From Rikenellaceae bacterium (GTDB lineage Bacteria > Bacteroidota > Bacteroidia > Bacteroidales > Rikenellaceae): a stretch of 49,161 nt of DNA. The notes under the pieces are model-generated. The model saw only the letters and a list, made by a program, of their open reading frames with translations, was not told the origin of the DNA and made no database searches. The stretch lies in assembly GCA_020859685.1 (NCBI GenBank), contig JAJBVT010000018.1:1-49161 (forward strand). Reading direction: 5' to 3'. The first letter of the stretch is position 1, and every line of letters begins with the position of its first letter. This document shows, piece after piece, positions 1-7,926 of this stretch. The translations under genes were made by a program, and so were the position numbers.

Positions 1-2
1 AA

Positions 3-236
3 AATAGAAAGTATTATTCGGAAATAAAAAATACTGGGAATTTAGCTTATTATAGAATTGAAAATACAGCCGGTCCCCGTACCCCTAAGCCACAACTACA
101 CGTTACATTCTGGCTTGTTCATAAAGAAACCGGTCTTGCGGTATTACATTCACGTGCAGTAGACTACGATTTGGTATTTACAACATCTACGAGTAGGTCG
201 GAAGATATTTATTTTCCGTTATTAGACTTAAATTAA
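3..236 (+). CDS. C-terminal part of an unrecognised protein (5' end outside window)
   Basis: Reading frame 3 is open from the window edge for 77 codons and stops with TAA at 234-236, just before a strong terminator. The peptide ends in FPLLDLN and contains QLHVTFWLVHKETG. I do not recognise a family. The DNA is clearly more AT-rich than the genes that follow, which could mean a recently acquired gene. The start and most of the protein lie outside the window, so no function is proposed. It converges on birA and shares the terminator with it. Confidence 0.55.
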   Translation, partial: NRKYYSEIKNTGNLAYYRIENTAGPRTPKPQLHVTFWLVHKETGLAVLHSRAVDYDLVFTTSTSRSEDIYFPLLDLN

Positions 237-247
237 TTAAATAAATA

Positions 248-277
248 AAAGTCCGGAGATTTTTCTCCGGACTTTTT
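248..277. terminator. Bidirectional rho-independent terminator between the edge gene and birA
   Basis: A perfect stem GTCCGGAGA / TCTCCGGAC (251-259 with 264-272) closes on a TTTT loop. It is flanked by AAA on the left and TTTTT on the right, so a U-tract is available in both directions. It sits between two convergent genes. Confidence 0.9.
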
Positions 278-289
278 ATTCCGTAATAC

Positions 290-1045
290 CTACTTAAATT
301 CCACCTCTTTAAATAAGAAGGCTTCTTCGTGGCCGTGGGAGTTTTCGATGATGAGTTGTCCGGAGGGTTCGACGCGGAGGATGGTTCCTTCAAAAATTTC
401 ACCGGAGGGTCGGCGGAAGCGTGCCGGGATGTTTTTGCGGTAAATCAGGCCGTCGTAGTCGGTAGTGACCGTATCTGTATGACCGGATGAAAGCTGTGTA
501 TAGCGGGTGTCGAAGTCACGGATAAAGCCGGAGAGAACCTCCGTCACGTCCCGGTCGGCCCGGCCGGTTATTCCGGACATCGAGACGGGATTGGGCAGGT
601 AGTCGGGGAACGAAGTTTCGTTGACGTTAAGGCCGACACCGATAACGCTCCGGGCAAGCACGGCGCCACAAATATCGTTCTCTATCAGTATCCCCGCTAT
701 CTTCCTGTCGCCGACATAGATATCGTTCGGCCATTTTATCGCCGCCTCGACCGCGTACCGGCGCAGGGTATCGACCACCGCCAACGAGACGGCCTCCGAC
801 AACAGGAACTGCTCCCCGGCCGGAAGGAACCGCGGCTCCGTTACTAAGCTGAACGTCAGGTTAAGCCCCGGGGTGCTGTGCCACCGGTTTCCGCGCTGCC
901 CCCTGCCCCGGGTCTGGGCCTCGGCTATAATCAGGTCCCCCTCGCGGTAACGGTCCGATGCCGCCTCGTCGTTGGTCGAAGAGAGCTCGGCAAAGCACCG
1001 GACACGGTATTCCCGCGGCCCGGCCGATATTACAAAATCTTCCAT
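290..1045 (-). CDS. birA: Biotin--[acetyl-CoA-carboxylase] ligase
   Basis: Cytosolic enzyme that activates biotin with ATP and attaches it to the lysine of biotin carboxyl carrier protein, as needed for fatty acid synthesis and other biotin carboxylases. The 251-residue protein shows the family signatures GRGQRGNRW (about residues 47-55) and KWPNDIYV (104-111) with the following GDRKIAGILIE lysine motif. It has no N-terminal helix-turn-helix, so it is the ligase-only (group I) form and should not act as a biotin repressor. A short C-terminal SH3-like segment follows the catalytic core. The gene stands alone, 242 bp downstream of dapD on the same strand, and ends at the shared terminator. No promoter of the TAnnTTTG type was seen upstream. 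Confidence 0.95.
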   Translation of the reverse strand: MEDFVISAGPREYRVRCFAELSSTNDEAASDRYREGDLIIAEAQTRGRGQRGNRWHSTPGLNLTFSLVTEPRFLPAGEQFLLSEAVSLAVVDTLRRYAVEAAIKWPNDIYVGDRKIAGILIENDICGAVLARSVIGVGLNVNETSFPDYLPNPVSMSGITGRADRDVTEVLSGFIRDFDTRYTQLSSGHTDTVTTDYDGLIYRKNIPARFRRPSGEIFEGTILRVEPSGQLIIENSHGHEEAFLFKEVEFK

Positions 1046-1287
1046 CTGGTATATGTATCGAGTAAACCCGGAATCCCGGTACGAAGGATACCCGGTAGCG
1101 ATTCAGGTTATCTTAGTCACCGGCAGCCGCTCCATTATTTTTACATTCCCCTGACTGCGGCTCCATATATTTTCGGAAACGGTAGTTAAAGGTCGAGTAC
1201 CCGGACGGTTCGGCAGTTGCGAAAAAAATGCCGCCCCAACACGATGGCGAACGGCAAAATCCATATTATCCGCGCCACGGGCACATT

Positions 1288-2109
1288 TCAGACAGGTACG
1301 TTGAAATCCCTCAGCGCGTCGTTGAGCGAAGTTTTGGTATCGGTCGACTCCTTGCGGCGGCCGATAATCAGGGCGCAGGGCACGCCGTACTCCCCGGCCG
1401 GGAATCTCTTCTGATAGGTCCCAGGTATCACCACACAGCGCGGGGGAACGTAGCCTCTGTATTCCACCGGTTCGTCGCCCGAGACGTCGATAATTTTCGT
1501 GGAGCCTGTTATGACTACATTGGCCCCCAGCACGGCCTCGCTGCAAATTCTCGCTCCCTCCACCACGATACTGCGAGAGCCGAGAAAGCAGTTATCCTCG
1601 ACAATGACGGGCGCGGCCTGCACCGGTTCGAGCACCCCGCCTATACCCACGCCGCCGCTCAGGTGGACGTGCCTGCCAATCTGCGCGCAAGAACCCACGG
1701 TCGCCCAGGTGTCCACCATCGTGCCCTCGTCCACATAGGCCCCGATGTTAACGTACGACGGCATCATAACCACTCCCGGCGAAATATATGCCCCGTAACG
1801 GGCCACCCCGTGCGGCACCACCCTCACGCCGAGCTTCTCGTAACCGCTCTTCAGTTCCATTTTGTCGTAAAATTCCAGCGGACCGGCGTTCATGGTCTTC
1901 ATCTTCTGTATCGGAAAATAGAGGAGGACGGCCTTTTTGACCCACTCGTTCACCTGCCAGCCGTCTCCCGCGGGTTCGGCGGTGCGCAGGCGGCCTTTGT
2001 CGAGCAGTTCGATTACTTCGCGGACAGCGTCCTTGGACGCCTCCCGGCGGAGCAGCTCCCTGTCGTCCCATATTTTTTCAATCTCGGTTCGGAGTTGTGC
2101 GTATTCCAT
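1288..2109 (-). CDS. dapD: 2,3,4,5-tetrahydropyridine-2,6-dicarboxylate N-succinyltransferase
   Basis: Transfers succinyl from succinyl-CoA to tetrahydrodipicolinate in the lysine/meso-diaminopimelate pathway. The 273-residue protein starts MEYAQLRTEIEKIW and has the left-handed beta-helix hexapeptide repeats of the family (SYVNIGAYVDEGTMVDTWA, then GSCAQIGRHVHLSGGVGIGG). Its length matches the family. An upstream in-frame ATG at 2196 would add 29 residues with no homology feel and would run through the promoter, so I chose 2109. The promoter at 2134-2165 supports this start. The other lysine-pathway gene here, lysC, lies about 6 kb away on the opposite strand, so they are not one operon. Confidence 0.95.
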   Translation of the reverse strand: MEYAQLRTEIEKIWDDRELLRREASKDAVREVIELLDKGRLRTAEPAGDGWQVNEWVKKAVLLYFPIQKMKTMNAGPLEFYDKMELKSGYEKLGVRVVPHGVARYGAYISPGVVMMPSYVNIGAYVDEGTMVDTWATVGSCAQIGRHVHLSGGVGIGGVLEPVQAAPVIVEDNCFLGSRSIVVEGARICSEAVLGANVVITGSTKIIDVSGDEPVEYRGYVPPRCVVIPGTYQKRFPAGEYGVPCALIIGRRKESTDTKTSLNDALRDFNVPV

Positions 2110-2133
2110 AGCGTTGTTTTTGATTTTAACGTT

Positions 2134-2165
2134 CAAATTTACGAAATTGTTCCCGCACCCGGCAA
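2134..2165 (-). promoter_or_regulatory. dapD promoter of Bacteroidota type
   Basis: On the minus strand TAAATTTG (2141 to 2134) matches the -7 consensus TAnnTTTG. A TTG lies 21 nt upstream (2165-2163). The element ends 24 nt before the dapD start. Confidence 0.6.
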
Positions 2166-2195
2166 TGACAAGCAGTGAAACGGCCGATGAATCCA

Positions 2196-2238
2196 CTAAA
2201 AAATCACCCCGGGGGGCCGGGTCGGCTTCCGGGGTGTT
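2196..2238 (-). terminator. Rho-independent terminator after the metalloprotease gene
   Basis: On the minus strand the stem CACCCCGG (2236-2229) pairs with CCGGGGTG (2212-2205) and is followed by ATTTTTTAG. The GC-rich stem plus T-run lies about 60 bp after the metalloprotease stop and before dapD. Confidence 0.8.
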
Positions 2239-2299
2239 TGCATTGCGCCTTACGGCGGTGCCGTGTCCGGCTAAGGTAAAGGGCGGTATACCGTTAAAA

Positions 2300-4981
2300 T
2301 TAATCTTTTTGAATCATATTCAGAAGCATGCGGTAGTGCGCGCGGTCGTCCGGGTGGGCGGTGTTGAGGCGCGAACGAAGCAGTGTTTCGAGCTGCGGGG
2401 CCATGCCTACCAGCAGGGCGTTCCACTCGTTGATGGTATCCACGTTCACCAGCGTCTGGTAGCCGTAAGCCGAGGTCCGTCCAGAAGTGTCGTTACCCAG
2501 GCATATAGGCGACGAGCACCACTGGTGGTCATGGTCGTGCATGTGCGTGTGGCCTCCGCCGTGCATTTCATACGCCACCATTTCATATTCCTCATCCGGT
2601 ACGAGTTCGCGCAGTTGTTCGAGGGTGATTTCGGTATCGGGACCGAAGCCCGCAAAGCCGCGTACCTGCGGTTTTACCTGCGCCTTGACGCGCTCCACCA
2701 TCTGCTTCTGCATAAATTTGTCCCCTTCCGTGAGCTTGCGGCCCCGGATGGAGTTACTGAATATCAGTGCGTAAAGGTCGTCGGCGTATTCACGCAGGGT
2801 GTACGGGTCGTCCGAAATATGAGAACATAAGACCACCTTGCCGATGTAGGTACCGTTCATCAGTTTGTTGGTCATCATCCAGCGGAGCACCGACATGGAC
2901 GGGTCTACCGAAAGGGCGTAATTATACCTTATCGGGGTGTCGTTAATCCAGTTCACGTCACGCAGCTGGTTCACCAACCACGTCATTGCTTCTTTCTGTC
3001 GTGCCTTCGTGACGGGTTCGAAGCGGGTCACGCCCGGGCCGTCCTTAACGTTGTTGATCTTTATACCCCCCACCAGCATAAACACGTTGTCGAGATAGCC
3101 CATATATTGCTTTTGGACCCACTCGTAGACCATGTTCTTTTGCAGATTGTTCGGGTCGTCGTCAATCCACGTATGCAGTTGCGGCAGGATATATTTGAGG
3201 TTGGCGATACCGTAGTCCGACGCCCGTATGGGGTCATCGCCCAGATCCTCCCTCAGGGAACGCGGATCGTAGTAGGAGTGGATCTGCTGCACCCCGTAGT
3301 GGTAAACGGGGTCGCCCTCCTTCTCGTCCAGCCACCCCTCGAGAATGGCCTTCTCCTCCTTTTCCGTTTTGCCAATGATAGGTTCGTAGAGCCAGCGTAC
3401 CGTGTGGTAGTCGTACGGGCCGAGTTCCGACGGACCGAAGTTCGTTACCCCGTCGCCCGGCTGGGCTACATAGTTGAAGCGGGCGTAGTCCATAATCGAA
3501 GGCGTGGTGCCGTATTCGGCCGTGAAGGTGGGACTGCGCAGAGAGTCGACCGGATAGGCCGCCGAAGCGGACATGTTGTGCATAAAGCCGAGCGTATGTC
3601 CGATTTCGTGGGCTATTACATATTCGAGCGACTCGTCGAGTACCTCCTTCGGGAGTTTACCGGCCCGGACCGACGGGTCGGCCTGCCCCGTTTGTACCAC
3701 CCGCCAACTGTAATTGAGGCTGGTAATATCGCTGTAAACCACCACGCTGGCATTCAATATTTCTCCCGTATCCTGGTCGCACCACGAGGGGCCGTAGGCG
3801 TTCCCGGTCGTGGAGGGTATGTAACGGATACAGGAATATTTCAGGTTGTCGGGGTCGAACTCCGGGTCGTCCTGCGGGAAATCCCGCACCACCATGACGT
3901 TCTTGAACCCGATACGCTCGAAAGCCTTGTTCCAGCGCAGAACGCCGTTGTGAATCGGCTCGCGCCACTCCTCGGGGAAGGCGTCGTCCACGTACCAGAC
4001 TATCGGCTTCACCGGCTCCACCAGCTCGCCGCGAAGCCATGCGGCCGTGTCGCTCGGCTCCACGCGCCAGCGGGTAGCCAGCGAATAGAACTCCATAAAG
4101 TCCTTCTCGACGCTCACCGTCCGTTTACCCGGAATAAGGAATATCCCGATGCGGCGGTCGGCCTCGCGGGGGTGCATCTTCTCCTCGGGGAGCAGTTTAA
4201 GGGAACGCTTCACGATATGGCGGTAGTCGGCCGTGCCCATATCCACCGTTCCGGAGGACGTTCTGTATCGCCGCGACACGGTGTAGGACATATCGGTTTC
4301 GACCATCAGGTTGTCGTCGAAGGTTTTGGTTCCCAGCAGAGTCGTATTGGCATCGTTGAGTTTGGCGTCGTAAATCGTACCGGTGGTGGCGGGTTTGCCC
4401 CACGGCGAGAGTTCCTTCACATCTTTGAGGAACAGGTCCGTTACGTTTATCAACACCGCACTGCTGTCGCTGTTGTAGGCCTCCACCTTAAATTTGCGGA
4501 ATATCTCGTTGAGAAAATTCCTCTCCATGGCCCGAACGTAGTTTTCCCCTTCCGGATACCGGATTTGGGAAGTGTTCTTTTTTTCGAGATATACGGTACT
4601 GTCCCGCAGCACGAACATCACCTGAAACGGCTCCTCGGTGAAGTTACCCTGGTCGGGGTAGCCCGGCGAGGAGGTCTGGCTGGTAAGGGTACCCAGCAGC
4701 ATTTCGCGGCCGAGGTAGCGGGTCGGAATCTCGAAATAGAGTTTGCCTCCCTGTATATAGGTCGATATAAAGTCGCTTTTACTCGCAATTACTCCATCCC
4801 CTTCGACTATCTTTTCATAAGCCGTTTTCTTCTTCGGTCTGGTGGTTTCGGCTGCCGCAGCGGCGGCCGCGGCCTCCTTTTTCTTTTTCCTGCCCAGCAG
4901 GCCGGGCTCCGCGGAGGCGTTCCCGGCAAGGCCCGCCGTGAGAAGGCCGACGAGCAGTAGTTTGATTAACGGTGATTTCAT
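2300..4981 (-). CDS. Secreted zinc-dependent metalloprotease (DUF5117/DUF5118 type)
   Basis: Large exported protease of the kind common in Bacteroidota. The 893-residue product starts MKSPLIKLLLVGLLTAGLAG, a signal peptide, followed by a Lys/Ala-rich stretch. The zinc site HEIGHTLGFMH is complete: H458, E459, H462 and H468 of the HExxHxxGxxH metzincin motif. N-terminal and C-terminal regions flanking the catalytic domain fit the DUF5118/DUF5117 and C-terminal domains usual for this family. An ATG 27 bp upstream (5008) is possible, but the hydrophobic leader starts directly at 4981. The substrate is not evident. A histidine-rich patch (GGGHTHMHDHDHQW) near the C-terminus could be an extra metal-binding segment. 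Confidence 0.88.
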   Translation of the reverse strand: MKSPLIKLLLVGLLTAGLAGNASAEPGLLGRKKKKEAAAAAAAAETTRPKKKTAYEKIVEGDGVIASKSDFISTYIQGGKLYFEIPTRYLGREMLLGTLTSQTSSPGYPDQGNFTEEPFQVMFVLRDSTVYLEKKNTSQIRYPEGENYVRAMERNFLNEIFRKFKVEAYNSDSSAVLINVTDLFLKDVKELSPWGKPATTGTIYDAKLNDANTTLLGTKTFDDNLMVETDMSYTVSRRYRTSSGTVDMGTADYRHIVKRSLKLLPEEKMHPREADRRIGIFLIPGKRTVSVEKDFMEFYSLATRWRVEPSDTAAWLRGELVEPVKPIVWYVDDAFPEEWREPIHNGVLRWNKAFERIGFKNVMVVRDFPQDDPEFDPDNLKYSCIRYIPSTTGNAYGPSWCDQDTGEILNASVVVYSDITSLNYSWRVVQTGQADPSVRAGKLPKEVLDESLEYVIAHEIGHTLGFMHNMSASAAYPVDSLRSPTFTAEYGTTPSIMDYARFNYVAQPGDGVTNFGPSELGPYDYHTVRWLYEPIIGKTEKEEKAILEGWLDEKEGDPVYHYGVQQIHSYYDPRSLREDLGDDPIRASDYGIANLKYILPQLHTWIDDDPNNLQKNMVYEWVQKQYMGYLDNVFMLVGGIKINNVKDGPGVTRFEPVTKARQKEAMTWLVNQLRDVNWINDTPIRYNYALSVDPSMSVLRWMMTNKLMNGTYIGKVVLCSHISDDPYTLREYADDLYALIFSNSIRGRKLTEGDKFMQKQMVERVKAQVKPQVRGFAGFGPDTEITLEQLRELVPDEEYEMVAYEMHGGGHTHMHDHDHQWCSSPICLGNDTSGRTSAYGYQTLVNVDTINEWNALLVGMAPQLETLLRSRLNTAHPDDRAHYRMLLNMIQKD

Positions 4982-5057
4982 ATATCCTGTTTTGGGTTTG
5001 TAATCCATAGAGAACAGCCGGTACGGAGGCTTCCGGGGAATGGTCCGGCAGTAACTG

Positions 5058-5065
5058 CAAAATTA
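5058..5065 (-). promoter_or_regulatory. -7 promoter element for the metalloprotease gene
   Basis: TAATTTTG on the minus strand (5065 to 5058) matches TAnnTTTG. It lies about 77 nt upstream of the chosen start. No clear -33 TTTG was seen. Confidence 0.45.
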
Positions 5066-5192
5066 TATTTTTAATCGTTCCGGGCACCTTTATCCGTCGG
5101 TTTTATCGTTTTTATGCGGTATCCGGTGAAAATCCGTACTTTCACATAACGTTCCGCTGACGGTTTTAAGTACAAAATCGGGAAATTGTTTA

Positions 5193-5200
5193 TACTTTTG
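5193..5200 (+). promoter_or_regulatory. -7 promoter element for the prolyl oligopeptidase gene
   Basis: TACTTTTG matches TAnnTTTG and lies 70 nt upstream of the ATG at 5270. A -33 element is not clear. Confidence 0.5.
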
Positions 5201-5269
5201 TTTTGCTATTGAACCGGCGTACCGGCAGCGGACGCTCGCGGTCCGGCGGCGGCTCTTAAACTTAATACT

Positions 5270-7417
5270 ATGAAATACTTCTTTAATAAACAGACCTTCG
5301 CCGCCCTTGTCATGGCGGCGGCCATTTTGCAGGTAACAAGCTGTAAAACAATGAAAATTAAGACACCAGTTTATCCCGAGACCCGTATGGACGAGGTTAC
5401 GGACGACTACCACGGCACCCTTGTCGCCGACCCTTACCGCTGGCTGGAGGACGATAATTCGGCCGAGACGGCACAGTGGGTCAGGGCGCAGAACGAGGTA
5501 ACGTTCGGCTATCTCGGGCAGATACCCTACCGCGAGGCGGTCCGCAATCGCCTCACGCAGTTGAACGACTACCCGAAGGACGAGATGCCCTCACGGCACG
5601 GGGAGTGGTATTACTACTATAAGAACGACGGTTTGCAGAACCAGAGCGTCCTCTACCGCTCCGCTTCGGCCGACGGCAGGGACGGCGAGCCATTCCTCGA
5701 CCCCAACACCCTTTCGGCGGACGGGACCGTCGCGCTGAACAGCGTGTCGTTCTCCAAGGACGGCCGCTATATGGCGTATAGCGTAGCCGAAGCCGGTTCG
5801 GACTGGGTGGAGATAAAGGTGCGCGATACGGCAACCGGCGAGGACCTGCCCGACCTTATCCGATGGGTTAAATTTTCGGGAGGCTCGTGGGCGCAGGATT
5901 CCCAAGGGTTCTATTACAGCCGTTATGCCGAACCGGCAAAGGGCAGTGAGTATTCGGGTGTTAACGAGTACCAGAAAGTATACTACCACCGTCTGGGCGA
6001 TGACCAGTCGGCGGACCGACTGATATACGAGGACCGCGCCCACCCGTTGCGCTATTTCCACGGCGGGGAGAGCGACGACGGCAAATATATTTTCGTGACC
6101 GGTTCGGAAGGAACCCACGGTACGGAACTGCTTTACCGGGAGAAGGCCAACGCCAACGCTCCGTTCCGGGTACTGTATCCCGGATTCGAGTACGATTACG
6201 AGGTGGTTTACTGCAAGGACGACGCGGTTTACATCCACACTAACGAGCAGGCGCCGAATTACAAGGTCGTAGCAGTCGATCTCCGCGTGGGCCGCACATC
6301 GCAAAGGGACCTTATTCCGGAGAACGACAACACCCTTCGCGGGGTTAACGATGCGGGCGGTAACCTCTTCGCATTCTACCTGGAGGACGCCAAAACCTCG
6401 GTATACCAGTACGATTTCGAAGGCGGGCTTATCCGCAAAGTGGACCTTCCGGATATGGGTTCGGTGGTCGGGTTCTCGGGTAAGGACGAGGATACGGAGG
6501 TCTTCTACGCCATTACATCCTTTACTTCGCCCTCCACCGTTTACACTTACGACATTGCCGACGGGACCACCACCCTGCTCAAGAAGCCGCAGGTGGACTT
6601 CGACCCGGACCTCTACACCACCGAGCAGGTGTTCTACACCAGTAATGACGGTACGCAGGTGCCCATGTTTATCGTGCACCGCCGCGATATGAAAAAGGAC
6701 GGCCGTAACCCGCTGATGCTCTACGGTTACGGTGGTTTCAATATCAGCTACGGACCCTCGTTCAGCCCCAACATCATAATGTTCCTCGAGCAGGGCGGCA
6801 TATATGTGATGGCCAATATCCGCGGGGGCGGAGAGTACGGCGAGAGGTGGCACCGGGGCGGAATGCTGGAGAACAAGCAGAACGTGTTCGACGACTTTAT
6901 CGGCGCTGCCGAGTACCTGATTGCCAATAAATATACCTCGAGCGACAAGCTGGCTATATCGGGCGGCTCGAACGGGGGCCTTCTCGTGGGCGCCTGCATG
7001 ACCCAGCGGCCCGACCTGTTCGCCGTGGCCATTCCTCAGGTGGGAGTGCTGGATATGCTCCGTTACCACAGGTTTACCGTAGGCTGGGGCTGGGTCATAG
7101 AGTACGGAAGCGCGGACGAAGCGGACCAGTTCGAATATATCTACAAATACTCGCCCCTGCATAATCTACGGCCGGGGACATGCTATCCCGCCACACTGAT
7201 AACCACCGGAGACCATGACGACAGGGTAGTTCCGGCCCATTCGTTTAAGTTCGCGGCGGCATTGCAGGCCGCGCAGGGCTGCGACAACCCCACACTTATC
7301 CGTATCGAGACCAATGCGGGACACGGCACGGGTAAGCCCACCTCTAAACGAATCGAGGAAGCGGCAGATATCTACTCCTTCGTGCTCTGGAATACCGGGG
7401 CGAAGGTTAAGTTTTAA
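5270..7417 (+). CDS. Prolyl oligopeptidase family S9 peptidase, lipoprotein
   Basis: Serine peptidase that cleaves short peptides, usually after proline. The 715-residue protein has a lipoprotein leader ending LQVTSC (lipidated Cys about residue 25), so it is probably anchored in a membrane facing the periplasm. The N-terminal VADPYRWLEDD motif is typical of prolyl oligopeptidases. A seven-bladed propeller region follows, then the alpha/beta hydrolase domain. Catalytic residues are visible: Ser567 in GGSNGG, Asp in TGDHDDRVVP and His in NAGHGTGKP. The oxyanion-side motif YGYGGFNIS is present. It is a single-gene unit between its own -7 element and the terminator at 7441. Confidence 0.93.
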   Translation: MKYFFNKQTFAALVMAAAILQVTSCKTMKIKTPVYPETRMDEVTDDYHGTLVADPYRWLEDDNSAETAQWVRAQNEVTFGYLGQIPYREAVRNRLTQLNDYPKDEMPSRHGEWYYYYKNDGLQNQSVLYRSASADGRDGEPFLDPNTLSADGTVALNSVSFSKDGRYMAYSVAEAGSDWVEIKVRDTATGEDLPDLIRWVKFSGGSWAQDSQGFYYSRYAEPAKGSEYSGVNEYQKVYYHRLGDDQSADRLIYEDRAHPLRYFHGGESDDGKYIFVTGSEGTHGTELLYREKANANAPFRVLYPGFEYDYEVVYCKDDAVYIHTNEQAPNYKVVAVDLRVGRTSQRDLIPENDNTLRGVNDAGGNLFAFYLEDAKTSVYQYDFEGGLIRKVDLPDMGSVVGFSGKDEDTEVFYAITSFTSPSTVYTYDIADGTTTLLKKPQVDFDPDLYTTEQVFYTSNDGTQVPMFIVHRRDMKKDGRNPLMLYGYGGFNISYGPSFSPNIIMFLEQGGIYVMANIRGGGEYGERWHRGGMLENKQNVFDDFIGAAEYLIANKYTSSDKLAISGGSNGGLLVGACMTQRPDLFAVAIPQVGVLDMLRYHRFTVGWGWVIEYGSADEADQFEYIYKYSPLHNLRPGTCYPATLITTGDHDDRVVPAHSFKFAAALQAAQGCDNPTLIRIETNAGHGTGKPTSKRIEEAADIYSFVLWNTGAKVKF

Positions 7418-7439
7418 GGCATAGTTTGTGACCCTTAAA

Positions 7440-7484
7440 GTGCCGGACGGACGGGGCGGCGGCCCGGGACGTCCGGCATTTTAA
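7440..7484 (+). terminator. Terminator after the S9 peptidase gene
   Basis: TGCCGGACG (7441-7449) pairs with CGTCCGGCA (7470-7478), followed by TTTT. It lies 24 bp after the stop codon. Confidence 0.75.
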
Positions 7485-7926
7485 TCGGGACGGAGACGCG
7501 GTTTGCTAATCGGTTAGGCGGAAAGGCATGTTAGGCCGTGGATTCGGTACAGACTTCGGGAAGCCCGAGGGTATGTTAGGCCCCTTTTGGATTCCCCACC
7601 CGGATGCTCTCCGGGAGAGCGGGTCCGGTCGGTGAGCGGCTTCTACGGTGGATGGCTGGTGTTGCGGTTAGCTGTCTGCGGGTCGGTGGTCTGCGGGTCG
7701 GAGAAAGTCGGTGGTTGTTTGTGAGCGGCAGACTGTCCGCGGTTGTTGCGGGCGGCCGGTGGTTGATTTGGGACGTAATATTGCCGGATACACCGCGGGT
7801 CGGTCGTGGGCTGTTAATGATCGGGGTTAGACCCCGTAGAAGCCGGTAAAGCAAAGGTGCCGACCGGGCGGATAAAATACGGTGATGGTGCAGCAGGTCT
7901 GCCGGGAGCAAAACAAGTGTTGTAAA
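7485..7926. other. Non-coding, G/T-skewed region upstream of lysC
   Basis: No convincing gene. The plus strand from about 7600 to 7850 is strikingly rich in G and T and contains short direct repeats, for example GTCTGCGGGTCGG at 7674-7686 and again at 7689-7701. Open frames here have no family character. No clear TAnnTTTG promoter for lysC was found. Confidence 0.5.

Noticed and set aside
1228-2178. 316-codon plus-strand ORF
   Set aside because: Shadow of dapD on the other strand, rich in His and Arg with no family character.
3107-4960. 617-codon plus-strand ORF
   Set aside because: Antisense to the metalloprotease gene; the peptide has no domain or leader, and GC-rich codon use opens the opposite frame.
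5591-7162. 523-codon minus-strand ORF
   Set aside because: Antisense to the S9 peptidase, which has a complete catalytic triad and lipoprotein leader.
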